A stretch of 64,000 nt of DNA from Alphaproteobacteria bacterium (lineage in GTDB: Bacteria; Pseudomonadota; Alphaproteobacteria; UBA8366; Aestuariispiraceae): NCBI GenBank assembly GCA_024743195.1, contig JANSXE010000007.1:62001-126000 (forward strand). Reading direction: 5' to 3'. Below the pieces are notes generated by a model. It was not told where the DNA came from, did not search any database, and saw nothing but the letters and a program-made list of their open reading frames with translations. The position numbers and the translations under genes are program-made. Positions 49,861-59,983 of this stretch are shown here, one piece after another. The number at the start of each line of letters is the position of its first letter. Position 1 is the stretch's first letter.

Positions 49861-50764
49861 CGCCGCCGCGCCCTCGACCGGCCCGGCGCGCCCGCATGCG
49901 CGCACGCTGCGGCGCGATGCGCGGCTCGAACAACTGGCGCTGTTCGGTCTCGCCAGCCCGGCCCTGATCCTGCTGTTGGCGGTGTTGGCGCTGCCGGTCG
50001 GATGGCTGTTCTATCTGTCCTTCATCGGCAATGACGGCGGCTTCTCGCTGCAGCATTACGAACGCATGGTGGACAGCAAGTCCTACGCGCGCATCTTTCG
50101 GACCACCTTCGAGGTGAGCCTGATCACCACGGGCCTGTGCATCCTGCTCGGCTATCCGCTCGCCTATCTTCTGTCGCAACTGCCGAAGCGCATGGCGGCG
50201 CTGTGCCTGCTGGCGGTGCTGCTGCCCTTCTGGACCTCGCTCCTGGTGCGCACCTACGCCTGGCTGGTGCTGTTGCAGCGGCGCGGGCTGATCAACGAAT
50301 GGGGCATGTCGCTCGGCCTGTGGAGCGAGCCGCTCGCGCTGGTGCACAATCTCTCGGGCACGTTGATCGGCATGGTGCATATCATGCTGCCCTTCATGAT
50401 CCTGCCGCTTTACGGGTCGATGCGCGCAATCCCGGCCGACCTGCTGAACGCCAGCGCCAATCTGGGGGCGCGGCCGTCGGAAACCTTCCGGCACGTCTTC
50501 CTGCCGCTCTCGATGCCGGGGCTGTTCGCGGGATCGCTGCTGGTGTTCGTGCTGTGCCTGGGCTTCTACGTCACCCCGGCCGTGCTGGGCGGCGGCAAGG
50601 TGATCATGGTGTCGATGCGGATCGCGACCGACATCGAGCTGTTCGTGAATTGGGGCGCGGCCAGCGCGCTCGGCGTCGTGCTGCTGGTGCTGACCTTAGG
50701 CCTGCTTTACGGCGCGTCGAGGTTCCTCAGCCTGGATCGTGTGCTGGGCGGAGGAAGCCGATGA
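49853..50764 (+). CDS. ABC transporter permease (PotB-like)
   Basis: 303 residues with six predicted membrane helices after a charged N-terminus (residues 1-25). The EAA loop is in LNASANLGARPSETFRHVFLPLSMPG (near residue 200). It pairs with the permease encoded next, from an ATGA overlap. Confidence 0.94.
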   Translation: MADAAAPSTGPARPHARTLRRDARLEQLALFGLASPALILLLAVLALPVGWLFYLSFIGNDGGFSLQHYERMVDSKSYARIFRTTFEVSLITTGLCILLGYPLAYLLSQLPKRMAALCLLAVLLPFWTSLLVRTYAWLVLLQRRGLINEWGMSLGLWSEPLALVHNLSGTLIGMVHIMLPFMILPLYGSMRAIPADLLNASANLGARPSETFRHVFLPLSMPGLFAGSLLVFVLCLGFYVTPAVLGGGKVIMVSMRIATDIELFVNWGAASALGVVLLVLTLGLLYGASRFLSLDRVLGGGSR

Positions 50765-51579
50765 TCCGGTGGCTGAAGCGGCCCGCCACGGCGACGCAGA
50801 TCACGCATGGCCAGCGCCTGTGGCTCTATGCGCTGGGCGGCTTGGTGATGCTGTTCCTGATCGCGCCGACGCTGATCGTGATCCCGATGTCCTTCAGCGA
50901 TTCGCAGTATCTCCAATTCCCGCCCGAGACCTGGTCGCTGCGCTGGTACGAGAGCTATTTCGCCTCCCCCGCCTGGATGTCGGCGACCGCCACCTCCTTC
51001 AAGGCGGCGACCCTGACCTGCCTGCTCGCCACGCCGCTCGGGGTGGCCGCCGCCTACGGGCTCTTCGCCTCGCAGGTGCGCTGGGCCGGCGCCGTCTATA
51101 TGGCGCTGGTGACGCCGCTGATGGTGCCGCTCATCTTCTTCGCGGTCGCGGCCTTCTACCTGCTGGCGCGCCTGCAGATGGTGCACTCGCTGGCGGGGCT
51201 GGTGCTGGCCCATTCGATCCTGGCGCTGCCGCTGGTGGTCGTCGTCGTCTCCAGCGCGCTGAAGAGCTACGACATGAGCCAGGAGCAGGCGGCGCGCAGC
51301 CTCGGCGCGTCGCGGCTCGCCGCCTTCTTCCTGGTCACGCTGCCGCAGATCCGCTTTGCGGTCGTGACCGGGGCGCTGCTCGCCTTCCTGACCTCCTTCG
51401 ACGAGGTGATCGTGGCGATGTTCGTCTCCGGCGGCGAGAACGCGACCCTGACCCGCAACATGTTCAACGCGCTGCGCGACCAGATCGATCCGACCATCGC
51501 GGCTATTTCGACCCTGATGATCATCGTCACGACGACGCTTTTGGCGCTTGCGCAACTGTTCGGAAAGAGCGAACGCTAA
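50761..51579 (+). CDS. ABC transporter permease (PotC-like)
   Basis: 272 residues with six predicted membrane helices and the EAA loop EQAARSLGASRLAAFFLVTLPQIR (near residue 180). It is the second permease of the PotABCD-type importer. A GMC oxidoreductase gene follows 43 bp later in the same direction and may belong to the same transcript. Confidence 0.94.
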   Translation: MIRWLKRPATATQITHGQRLWLYALGGLVMLFLIAPTLIVIPMSFSDSQYLQFPPETWSLRWYESYFASPAWMSATATSFKAATLTCLLATPLGVAAAYGLFASQVRWAGAVYMALVTPLMVPLIFFAVAAFYLLARLQMVHSLAGLVLAHSILALPLVVVVVSSALKSYDMSQEQAARSLGASRLAAFFLVTLPQIRFAVVTGALLAFLTSFDEVIVAMFVSGGENATLTRNMFNALRDQIDPTIAAISTLMIIVTTTLLALAQLFGKSER

Positions 51580-51622
51580 CGCAGCCTTGCAATCCGCCGC
51601 CGGATCGTCGAACAGGCCCGTC

Positions 51623-53254
51623 ATGGAACGCTTCGATTACATCATCGTGGGCGCCGGCTCCGCCGGCTGCGTGCTGGCGAACCGGCTGAGCGCCGACGGC
51701 CGGAGCCGCGTCCTGCTGCTCGAAGCCGGCGGCTCCGACGCGCGCTTCTGGATCACGGTGCCGATCGGCTACGGCAAGACCTTCTACGACGACCGGGTCA
51801 ATTGGCGCTTCCAGACCGAAGCGGAGCCGGGCCTGGGCGGCCGCACCAGCTATTGGCCGCGCGGCCGGGTCCTGGGCGGCTCCAGCTCGATCAACGCGAT
51901 GGTCTATGTGCGCGGCCAGCCGGGCGACTACGAGGACTGGCGCGCGGCCGGCTGCCCGGGCTGGGGATGGAGCGACGTCGCCCCCTACTTCAAGCGCCTG
52001 GAGAATTGGGCGGGCGCGCCCTCGCAGAACCGCGGCGCGCTGGGGCCCCTGTCGGTGACCGATCCGTCAGCCCATCTTCACCCGCTGTGCCGCGCCTTCT
52101 TCGCCGCGGCGAACGCGGCCGGCTTCGCCTCGACGAGCGATTACAACACAGGCGGAATGGAAGGAGTCGGCGCCTATCAGATCACGACCCAGGGCGGCGT
52201 GCGGGCCTCGGCCGCGCGCGCCTATCTGCGGCCGGCGCGCAGCCGCGCCAATCTGAAGGTCGAGACCGAGGCCCTGGTCGAGGGGCTGGTCTGGGAGGGT
52301 CGCCGCGCCGTCGGCGTGCGCTACCGAAAGGGCGACGGCCCGGCGCGCGAGGCGTCTGCGGCGGGCGAGGTGATCCTGTCCGCCGGCGCGATCGGCTCGC
52401 CGACGATCCTGCAGCGATCGGGCGTCGGCGACGCGGCGGCGCTCAGCGATCTTGGGATCGCGCCGCTGATCGACCGGCCGGCGGTCGGCGCCAATCTGCA
52501 GGATCACCTGGGCATCGACTATCACTTCCGCAGCCGGCGCCCCAGCCTGAACGACCAACTGCGCCCCTGGTGGAGCCAGGCGCTGCTCGGCGCGCGCTGG
52601 TTGCTGACCCGCGGCGGCCCGCTGGCCCTCAGCGTCAATCAGGCGGGCGGCTTCGTGCGCACCGATCCGGACCGGGCGCAGCCCAACATGCAACTCTATT
52701 TCTCGCCCTTGACGTTCGACACCGCGCCGGCGGGCACGCGGCCGGTGACGCGCGTCGACCCCTATCCGGCCTTCCGCCTCGGGGTGTCGCCCTGCCGGCC
52801 TTTCAGCCGCGGTCGGCTTTCGATCCGCTCCGCCGATCCCGCGGCCGCGCCGGAGATCCGGCCCGGCTACTACAGCGACCCCCGCGACGTGGAGGAGATG
52901 CTGGAGGGGGTCCGGCTGATCCGCCGCATCGCGGCGCAAAACGCGCTGGCGGAGATCATCGCGGAGGAGACCCAGCCCGGCGCCGCGGTCGTCGACGAGG
53001 AGGCCCTGCGCGCCGACATCCACGCGCGCTCTTGGAGTGTGTTCCATCCCTGCGGGACCTGCGTCATGGGGACGGACGAGAGCGGCGCGGTCGTCGACCC
53101 CCGCCTGCGCCTGCACGGGGCCGAGGGGCTGCGGGTGGTGGACGCCTCGGTCTTCCCCTGCGTCACCTCCGGCAACATCAACGCGCCCGTGATCATGACG
53201 GCTGAAAAGGCGAGCGACATGATCCTTGAGGACCGGCGGGCGCGGGCCGCCTGA
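51623..53254 (+). CDS. GMC family oxidoreductase (choline dehydrogenase-like)
   Basis: 543 residues. The Rossmann motif is YIIVGAGSAGCVLANRLS at the very N-terminus. The GMC signature RGRVLGGSSSINAMVYVRG is near residue 90, the active-site His in VFHPCGTCVMG, and the terminal NINAPVIMTAEKASDMI. It should oxidise a primary alcohol, such as choline or a related amino alcohol, to the aldehyde using FAD. Location after a PotABCD-type importer fits uptake followed by oxidation. No betaine aldehyde dehydrogenase gene is next to it. Confidence 0.92.
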   Translation: MERFDYIIVGAGSAGCVLANRLSADGRSRVLLLEAGGSDARFWITVPIGYGKTFYDDRVNWRFQTEAEPGLGGRTSYWPRGRVLGGSSSINAMVYVRGQPGDYEDWRAAGCPGWGWSDVAPYFKRLENWAGAPSQNRGALGPLSVTDPSAHLHPLCRAFFAAANAAGFASTSDYNTGGMEGVGAYQITTQGGVRASAARAYLRPARSRANLKVETEALVEGLVWEGRRAVGVRYRKGDGPAREASAAGEVILSAGAIGSPTILQRSGVGDAAALSDLGIAPLIDRPAVGANLQDHLGIDYHFRSRRPSLNDQLRPWWSQALLGARWLLTRGGPLALSVNQAGGFVRTDPDRAQPNMQLYFSPLTFDTAPAGTRPVTRVDPYPAFRLGVSPCRPFSRGRLSIRSADPAAAPEIRPGYYSDPRDVEEMLEGVRLIRRIAAQNALAEIIAEETQPGAAVVDEEALRADIHARSWSVFHPCGTCVMGTDESGAVVDPRLRLHGAEGLRVVDASVFPCVTSGNINAPVIMTAEKASDMILEDRRARAA

Positions 53255-53259
53255 TCCGC

Positions 53260-54765
53260 TCAGGCCGCCCGAAGCGCCGGGTCCTCCAGCACCTGGGCCA
53301 GCGCCGCGGCGCCGCGCGCGATCTCCTTCTCCGGGATGCTGCTGAAGCCGAGCACCAGCCCCTCGTCCGCGATCGGCTCGAGGCAGAACTTCTCGACCGG
53401 CGAGACCACCACGCCGCGCGCCGCCGCCGCCGCGGCGACCGCCTGAGCGGAGACCCCGCCGGTCAGCCAGCCGGTCGTCTGGAAGCCCGAATCCGTCCGC
53501 AACACGTCGAGCGCGCCGTCGAACCAACGCCGGGCGGCCGCCTGAAAGACCTCGTGCCGCTCGGCGTAGAGGCGCCGCATGCGCCGGATATGGGTCGCGA
53601 AATGGCCTTCCTCGATGAAGTCCGCGACCACGCCCTGGATGCAGGTCGGCGCCCCCTGCAGCGTCGCGTTAAAGAAACGTTGAACCACCGGAATCATGGC
53701 CGGCGGCGCGATGAAGAACCCCAGTCGCAGCGCCGGGAACAAGGTCTTCGAGAAGGTGCCGACGTAGAAGACCCGCTCCGTCTTGTCGACGCTCTTCACC
53801 GTCGGAAGCGGGCGGCCGGAATAGTGGAACTCGCCGTCGTAATCGTCCTCGACGATCCAGGCGCGGGCCTCGGCCGCGGCGCGCAGCAGCTCGAGCCGCC
53901 GCTCCAGGCTCATGGTCGAGCCCAGCGGCTGCTGGTGCGAGGGCGTGACGAAGGCCATGCGGAAGTCGGGGGCGCGCCGCCAGGCGTCTGCGACCACCAG
54001 CCCGTCGGCGTCCACCGGGGCGGGGATCAGCTCCGCGCCCGCGGCGATTAGGCTGTTGCGGCCGCCGATGCCGCCCGGATTCTCGAACCAGACCTTATCG
54101 CCGGGGTCGAGCGTCAGGCCCGCGATGACGTTGAAGGCCTGCTGCGCCCCGTTGACGATGAAGACCTCCTCGGGCTCGCACGAAATGCCGCGGTTGGCGC
54201 GCAGATGCGCCGCGATCGCCCGGCGCAAGGGGAAGAAGCCCTCCGCCTCGCAATAGCCGGTGACGAGACTGCGCGGACCGCGGAAATGCTTCGCCATCAG
54301 ACGCGACCATTGGGCCATCGGGAACTCGTCGACCGCCGGCATGCCGGTGACGAAAGCGCAGGGCTTCTCCGGATGCGACAGGCGGCGGAAGAAGTTCTCC
54401 GACGCGCTGGCGACCGCCCGGGCGAGCCGCGCCTCCATCTTGTCGGGCGCCGGCGCGCCCGGCTCGTCCCGCGGCGCAACGGGTCGGTTCGCGGTCAGGG
54501 CCGCGCTGACATAGGTGCCGGAGCCGACGCGCGCCTCCAGCAGCCCCTCCGCGATCAACTGATCGAAGGCGGTCAGGGAGGTGGTCCGCGACACGCCGAG
54601 CTCGCGGGCGAGCGTCCGGCTCGACGGCAGCCGTTCGCCCGGCTGCAGATCGCCGTTCAGGATCAGCCGGCGCATCTCCTGACACAGCCGCAGGCTCACG
54701 GACCGGTCGCTTCCCCGATCCAGCCGCAATCCCAGCAGCAGCGCCCCGCCGGCCCGTTTCACCAT
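53260..54765 (-). CDS. MocR/PdxR family regulator (GntR HTH plus aminotransferase domain)
   Basis: About 501 residues. A GntR-type winged HTH (residues 20-90; PSSRTLARELGVSRTTSLTAFDQLIAEGLL) is fused to a class I aminotransferase-like domain with EDDYDGEFHY and the PLP lysine in GTFSKTLFPALRLGF. Such proteins sense PLP or PLP-amino acid adducts (PdxR, GabR, TauR). TAGGA eight bases upstream favours ATG 54765 over ATGs at 54774 and 54804. It converges with the GMC gene (5 bp between stops) and diverges from the enolase-superfamily gene at 55020, which it may regulate. Confidence 0.93.
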   Translation of the reverse strand: MVKRAGGALLLGLRLDRGSDRSVSLRLCQEMRRLILNGDLQPGERLPSSRTLARELGVSRTTSLTAFDQLIAEGLLEARVGSGTYVSAALTANRPVAPRDEPGAPAPDKMEARLARAVASASENFFRRLSHPEKPCAFVTGMPAVDEFPMAQWSRLMAKHFRGPRSLVTGYCEAEGFFPLRRAIAAHLRANRGISCEPEEVFIVNGAQQAFNVIAGLTLDPGDKVWFENPGGIGGRNSLIAAGAELIPAPVDADGLVVADAWRRAPDFRMAFVTPSHQQPLGSTMSLERRLELLRAAAEARAWIVEDDYDGEFHYSGRPLPTVKSVDKTERVFYVGTFSKTLFPALRLGFFIAPPAMIPVVQRFFNATLQGAPTCIQGVVADFIEEGHFATHIRRMRRLYAERHEVFQAAARRWFDGALDVLRTDSGFQTTGWLTGGVSAQAVAAAAAARGVVVSPVEKFCLEPIADEGLVLGFSSIPEKEIARGAAALAQVLEDPALRAA

Positions 54766-54956
54766 GGCTTGCATCCTACCCACGCCCGACACCCACCGGC
54801 GCATTGTAGCGGCGCCGACGGGCGCGCCGGAAGCCGTTCGGCGAAACCGGCCTTGCGGAATCGTGAAACTGGACCTTAAACGACGGGTGAGAGGTCCGCA
54901 GGATCAATCGGCGGCGCCTTGCCGGACCGCGCCCAACCGCCCGAAGGGTCGCCCGC

Positions 54957-54980
54957 CCGACCGACCGTCCGACCGACCGT
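54957..54980. repeat. Two perfect 12-bp direct repeats in the MocR/enolase-family divergent region
   Basis: CCGACCGACCGT occurs twice in a row and is followed by a partial third copy (TCGACC). MocR-type regulators often bind direct repeats, so this could be an operator. A simple-sequence expansion in GC-rich DNA is the alternative. Confidence 0.6.
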
Positions 54981-55019
54981 TCGACCAATCCACGCCCCAT
55001 CGCGGAAGACCGCCTCGCC

Positions 55020-56144
55020 ATGATTCCCGTCCTGACCAAGATCGAGACCTTCAGCACGCCCTTCGTCGGCTTCGTCCGCGTGACCGACAGCGACGGGGCG
55101 ACCGGCTGGGGGCAGGTCTCGACCTACAACGCCGACATCTCCGCGACCGTACTGCACCGGCAGGTCGCGCCCTGGGTCCTCGGCCGGGCGTTCGAGAGCC
55201 TGGAGGCGCTCGGCCGGCATGTGGTGGAGAAGGAGCATAAGTTCCCCGGCTCCTATCTGCGCCGCGCGCTGGGCGGCGTCGACACGGCGCTGTGGGACCT
55301 GATGGGCCGGCGCGCCGGGAAGCCGGTGACGAGCCTGATCGGCGGATCTCCCGGGTCGATCAGGGCCTACGCCTCCTCCATGCGCCGCGACATCGAGCCG
55401 GCGGCGGAAGGCGCGCGTCTCGCCCGCTTGCGCGACCGCTTCGGCTTCGACGCCTTCAAGTTTCGCGTCGGCGCCGAATGCGGCCACGACGTCGACGAAT
55501 GGCCCGGCCGGACCGAGGCGATCGTCCCCGCCGTGCGCAAGGCGCTGGGATCCGAGGCCGCCCTGTTGGTCGACGCCAACAGCGGCTTTTCAGCGGCGCG
55601 CGCCATCGAGGTCGGCCGCCTGCTCGAGGCGGAGGGCGTCGAGCATTTCGAGGAGCCCTGCCTCTATTGGGATTTCGAGGCGACCAAGCAGGTGACCGAC
55701 GCGCTGAGCCTCGACGTCACCGGCGGCGAACAGGATTGCGACTTGAGCGTCTGGCGCCGGATGATCCGGGACCGCGTCGTGGACGTTGTGCAACCCGACG
55801 TCTGCTATGTCGGCGGGCTGACCCGGGCGCTGGAGGTCGCGCGCATGGCGGAGGCCGCGGGCCTGCCGGTCACCCCGCATTGCGCCAACCTTTCCCTGGT
55901 GACGCTCTTCACCATGCACCTGCTGCGCGCGATCCCGAACGCGGGCAAGTACCTCGAATTCTCGATCGAAGGACCCGACGTCTATCCCTGGCAGGAAGGG
56001 CTGTTCGAAACCGACCCCTACGTCATTCGCGACGGGCGCGCGGAGGTCACGGACGCCCCCGGCTGGGGCGTCGAGATCGCCAGCGATTGGCTGGAGCGCG
56101 CCGAGCGGGACCAGTCGACGCTGGCGGACGCCTTTCCGGCCTGA
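55020..56144 (+). CDS. Mandelate racemase/enolase superfamily protein (MR subgroup)
   Basis: A 374-residue enolase-superfamily enzyme of the mandelate racemase type. It has KFRVG at strand 2 (KxR), metal ligands Asp (VDANSG), Glu (EEPC) and Glu (GGEQD), and a His base in VTPHCANLS. This differs from the two-lysine set of the other family member at 41004, so the two do different chemistry. Acid-sugar dehydratases are the most common function of the KxR/His group, but a racemase is possible. It stands alone, divergent from the MocR gene, and ends 173 bp before the convergent mtkB. Confidence 0.9.
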   Translation: MIPVLTKIETFSTPFVGFVRVTDSDGATGWGQVSTYNADISATVLHRQVAPWVLGRAFESLEALGRHVVEKEHKFPGSYLRRALGGVDTALWDLMGRRAGKPVTSLIGGSPGSIRAYASSMRRDIEPAAEGARLARLRDRFGFDAFKFRVGAECGHDVDEWPGRTEAIVPAVRKALGSEAALLVDANSGFSAARAIEVGRLLEAEGVEHFEEPCLYWDFEATKQVTDALSLDVTGGEQDCDLSVWRRMIRDRVVDVVQPDVCYVGGLTRALEVARMAEAAGLPVTPHCANLSLVTLFTMHLLRAIPNAGKYLEFSIEGPDVYPWQEGLFETDPYVIRDGRAEVTDAPGWGVEIASDWLERAERDQSTLADAFPA

Positions 56145-56317
56145 CAGCCGGCGGGCCTGACGCCTGGCCCGAACGCGGGACTGCAGGAGGGGGCGCGCGA
56201 TCCGACGGCGCCGCCCCGGCGCGACGCATCCGGCTCCCGTAAAGGACGCGCACCCCCTCCAACCCTGCCCCCGACAGTCTCCCATCAGGGACGTTGAGAC
56301 CAGCGAGCGGGGCCCGC

Positions 56318-57199
<882 letters not shown>

Positions 57200-57228
57200 A
57201 CTGCTGTTCTCCTCTGTTCCGGGGGCCG

Positions 57229-58401
57229 TCAGGCGGCCTGGCGGCTGCGCGCGGCGACCGCTTTGGCGGCCGCGTCGGCGAGCGTGTCGGCGGTGATCAG
57301 CGGCAGACCCGATTGATCGATGATGCGGCGTCCCTCCTCGACGTTCGTGCCCGCGAGGCGGACGACGACCGGGACCGTCAGCCCCTCGCAGCGGTAGGCC
57401 TGCACCACGCCCTCCGCGACCCAGTCGCAACGGTTGATGCCGGCGAAGATGTTGACCAGCACCACGGCGACGTTGCGGTCGGCCAGCACGGTGCGAAAAG
57501 CCTGGACCACCCGCTCCGGGCTGGCGCCGCCGCCGATGTCGAGGAAGTTCGCCGGTTCGCCGCCGGACAGCTTGATCATGTCCATCGTCGCCATGGCGAG
57601 CCCGGCGCCGTTGATGATGCAGCCGATGTCGCCGTCCAGCCCGACATAGGCGAGCCCGTTGTCGGCGGCCGTGCTCTCCCGCGCATCCTCCTGGCTGCGG
57701 TCGCGCAGTTCGGCGACATGGGCGCGACGGAACAGCGCGTTGGTGTCGAAGCTCATCTTGGCGTCGAGCGCGACCAACTCCCCGCCATGGGTCAGCACCA
57801 GCGGGTTGATCTCCACCATCACCGCATCGAGATCGCGATAGGCGCGATAGCAGGCGCGCAGCATGGTCACCATCTGCGCCGCCTGCCCGCCGCTCAGGCC
57901 GAGCGAGAAGGCAAGCTCCCGCGCCTGGAACTCGGCCAGCCCGACCGCGGGATCGATCACCATCCGGCGCAGGCTGTCGGGATCGTCATGCGCCAGATCC
58001 TCGATCTCCATGCCGCCGGCGGCGGAGGCGACGATCATGATGCGCTCGCTCTTCCGGTCGAGCACGAAGCCCAGATAGAGCTCCTGCGCGATGTCGGAGG
58101 CCGCCTCGACCCAGACGCGGTAGACCCCCTTGCCGGCGGGCCCGGTCTGCTTGGTCACGAGTTGCTTGCCGAAGAGCGTGGCCGCGTAATCGCGCACCTC
58201 CTCCTCGGACCGGCAGAGCTTCACGCCGCCCGCTTCGCCGCGGCCGCCGGAGTGGATCTGCGCCTTCACGACCCAGGCGTCGCCGCCCAGTTCGCGGGCG
58301 CGATAGCCCGCCTGCTCCGGCGAGTAGGCGAGCCCGCCGCGCGGGATCGGCACGCCGAAGCCGGCCAATATCTCCTTCGCCTGATACTCATGGATGTCCA
58401 T
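57229..58401 (-). CDS. mtkA: Malate-CoA ligase (malate thiokinase) beta subunit
   Basis: 390 residues with an N-terminal ATP-grasp domain ([46 protein letters not shown]) and a C-terminal CoA-ligase domain ([36 protein letters not shown]). [16 protein letters not shown], with RCDWVA, is as I recall it from Methylobacterium MtkA. The enzyme makes malyl-CoA from malate, CoA and ATP so that glyoxylate and acetyl-CoA can be formed or, in reverse, assimilated. SucC of the TCA cycle is the alternative but would normally sit with sdh/suc genes. Confidence 0.88.
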   Translation of the reverse strand: MDIHEYQAKEILAGFGVPIPRGGLAYSPEQAGYRARELGGDAWVVKAQIHSGGRGEAGGVKLCRSEEEVRDYAATLFGKQLVTKQTGPAGKGVYRVWVEAASDIAQELYLGFVLDRKSERIMIVASAAGGMEIEDLAHDDPDSLRRMVIDPAVGLAEFQARELAFSLGLSGGQAAQMVTMLRACYRAYRDLDAVMVEINPLVLTHGGELVALDAKMSFDTNALFRRAHVAELRDRSQEDARESTAADNGLAYVGLDGDIGCIINGAGLAMATMDMIKLSGGEPANFLDIGGGASPERVVQAFRTVLADRNVAVVLVNIFAGINRCDWVAEGVVQAYRCEGLTVPVVVRLAGTNVEEGRRIIDQSGLPLITADTLADAAAKAVAARSRQAA

Positions 58402-58482
58402 CGCTTCTTCCTCCCTAGGGGTGCGCGCGCGCAGCTCTTTTCGCCGGCCGCGTCGGCGCGCTGATCAAAAGGATTTACCCTC

Positions 58483-58516
58483 AAAAAAAGCCCGGTGCGG
58501 CGGCGAACCGCCGCAC
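58483..58516 (-). terminator. Strong rho-independent terminator after the aminotransferase gene
   Basis: On the minus strand GTGCGGCGG pairs with CCGCCGCAC around a UUCG tetraloop, then CGGGC and seven T residues follow. It lies between sgaA (stop at 58549) and mtkA (start at 58401), so mtkAB must rely on read-through or on its own promoter within about 80 bp. Confidence 0.85.
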
Positions 58517-58548
58517 GCGCCCGCCCGCGGCGGAAGGCGTCGCCTCCG

Positions 58549-59748
58549 TCAGGCGACCCGCTGCGAGAGGGTCGGGCGCGCCGAGGCTTCGGCGTACCAG
58601 CTCTGCGCGGCGGCGACGCCGGCCCCGAGCTGGATTCGCGCGCCGGCCCCCGTCAGGGACAGCTCGGCGAGCGACAGCGCCGTCAGGCACATGCCCTCGT
58701 TCAGATCGCCCAGATGGCCGATCCGGAAGACCCGACCCGCCAATTGGGCGAGACCGGAGCCGAAGGACGCGTTGTAGGTCTCGTACCCGATGCGGATCAC
58801 CTCGCGCGCATCCACGTCGTCCGGCGTGCGGATCGCCGTGACCGTATCGGAATAGAGCGAGGGATGACGCGCCACGAGGTCGAGGCCCCAGGCGCGCACG
58901 CCGCGGCGGACGCCCTCCGCCAGGCGATGATGGCGCGCGATGACGGCGTCCAGACCTTCCTCGAAGATCAGATCGAGGGCCGCGCGCAGGCCATGGAAAA
59001 GCTGCGTCGGCGGCGTGTAGGGAAAATAGCCGGCGGCGTTCATCGCCATCATATCGGAGAATTCGAAGTAGGCGCGCCGCATGGTCGCGGATTGCGAGGC
59101 TTCCAGCGCCTTCTGGCTGACGCCCAGGATCCCGAGGCCCGCCGGCAGCATCAACCCCTTCTGACTGCCGGTGACGGCGAGGTCGACGCCCCAATCGTCC
59201 ATGCGGAAATCGATCGAGCCGATGGAGGAAACCCCGTCGACGAACAGCATCGCCGGATGGCCGGCCGCGTCCAGCGCGCGACGCACGCCCTCGACGTCGG
59301 CGCTCACGCCGGTCGCCGTCTCGTTGTGCGTGACGAACACGGCCTTGATGGCGTGGCGATTGTCATGCGCCAGACGCCGCGCAAAGACGTCCACCGGCGC
59401 GCCCAGGCCCCAAGCGACGTCGACCACTTCCACTTCCAGGCCCAGCCGTTCGGCCATCTGCGCCCAAAGGGCGGAAAATTGGCCGTAACGCGCGATCAGC
59501 ACCCGGTCGCCCGGGTTGAGGGTGTTGGTGATCGCGGCCTCCCACGCGCCCGTGCCGGAGCCCGGAAACATCATCACGGCGCCCGTCTCGGTGCGCAGCA
59601 CGCGCTTCAGGTCCTCGAACAGACCCAAGGTAAGATCGCCGAAGTCCGGCGCGCGCATATCCTGCATGGGCACGTTCATGGCGCGCCGCACGCGCTCCGG
59701 CACGTTCGTGGGACCTGGAATGAACAGATGGGTGACCCCGGTGCGCAT
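58549..59748 (-). CDS. sgaA: Serine-glyoxylate aminotransferase-like class V aminotransferase
   Basis: A 399-residue PLP enzyme of fold type I, class V. It opens HLFIPGPTNVPERVRRAMNVPM, has PGSGTGAWEAAITNTLNPGD for the phosphate and aromatic stacking region, FVDGVSSIGSIDF and the PLP-lysine in TGSQKGLMLP. These are the hallmarks of the serine/alanine-glyoxylate aminotransferase group, which makes glycine and hydroxypyruvate in the serine cycle. GGGAGGAAAG lies five bases before the ATG at 59748. It is divergent from the ScfR-type regulator, with a palindrome between them. Confidence 0.9.
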   Translation of the reverse strand: MRTGVTHLFIPGPTNVPERVRRAMNVPMQDMRAPDFGDLTLGLFEDLKRVLRTETGAVMMFPGSGTGAWEAAITNTLNPGDRVLIARYGQFSALWAQMAERLGLEVEVVDVAWGLGAPVDVFARRLAHDNRHAIKAVFVTHNETATGVSADVEGVRRALDAAGHPAMLFVDGVSSIGSIDFRMDDWGVDLAVTGSQKGLMLPAGLGILGVSQKALEASQSATMRRAYFEFSDMMAMNAAGYFPYTPPTQLFHGLRAALDLIFEEGLDAVIARHHRLAEGVRRGVRAWGLDLVARHPSLYSDTVTAIRTPDDVDAREVIRIGYETYNASFGSGLAQLAGRVFRIGHLGDLNEGMCLTALSLAELSLTGAGARIQLGAGVAAAQSWYAEASARPTLSQRVA

Positions 59749-59905
59749 TGTGGCTTTCCTCCCGACGCGTTTGTCGCCGCCTTCATCGATCAATCTGAAT
59801 GAAGAGCGAACGCCCCGATTTTTCGGGGTCTTTGAAACCGGCCGGAGCATGCCACCACGCCCATCGCGCGCAAAAGGAAAGCGGGTCCACTTGTGAACGG
59901 CGGTA

Positions 59906-59929
59906 TTTACAAAACGCCTATTTTGTAAA
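59906..59929. promoter_or_regulatory. Perfect palindrome, candidate operator of the ScfR-type regulator
   Basis: TTTACAAAA and TTTTGTAAA form a perfect inverted repeat with a 6-base spacer (CGCCTA). A third half-like ATGTAAAAT follows at 59931-59939. It lies between sgaA and the regulator start. Its TTTnCAAA-like half sites resemble those I recall for RamB, a relative of this regulator family. Confidence 0.7.
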
Positions 59930-59983
59930 AATGTAAAATCCACTAATATGACACTGTGAATCTTGCTTGGCGGAGCGCGTGCA

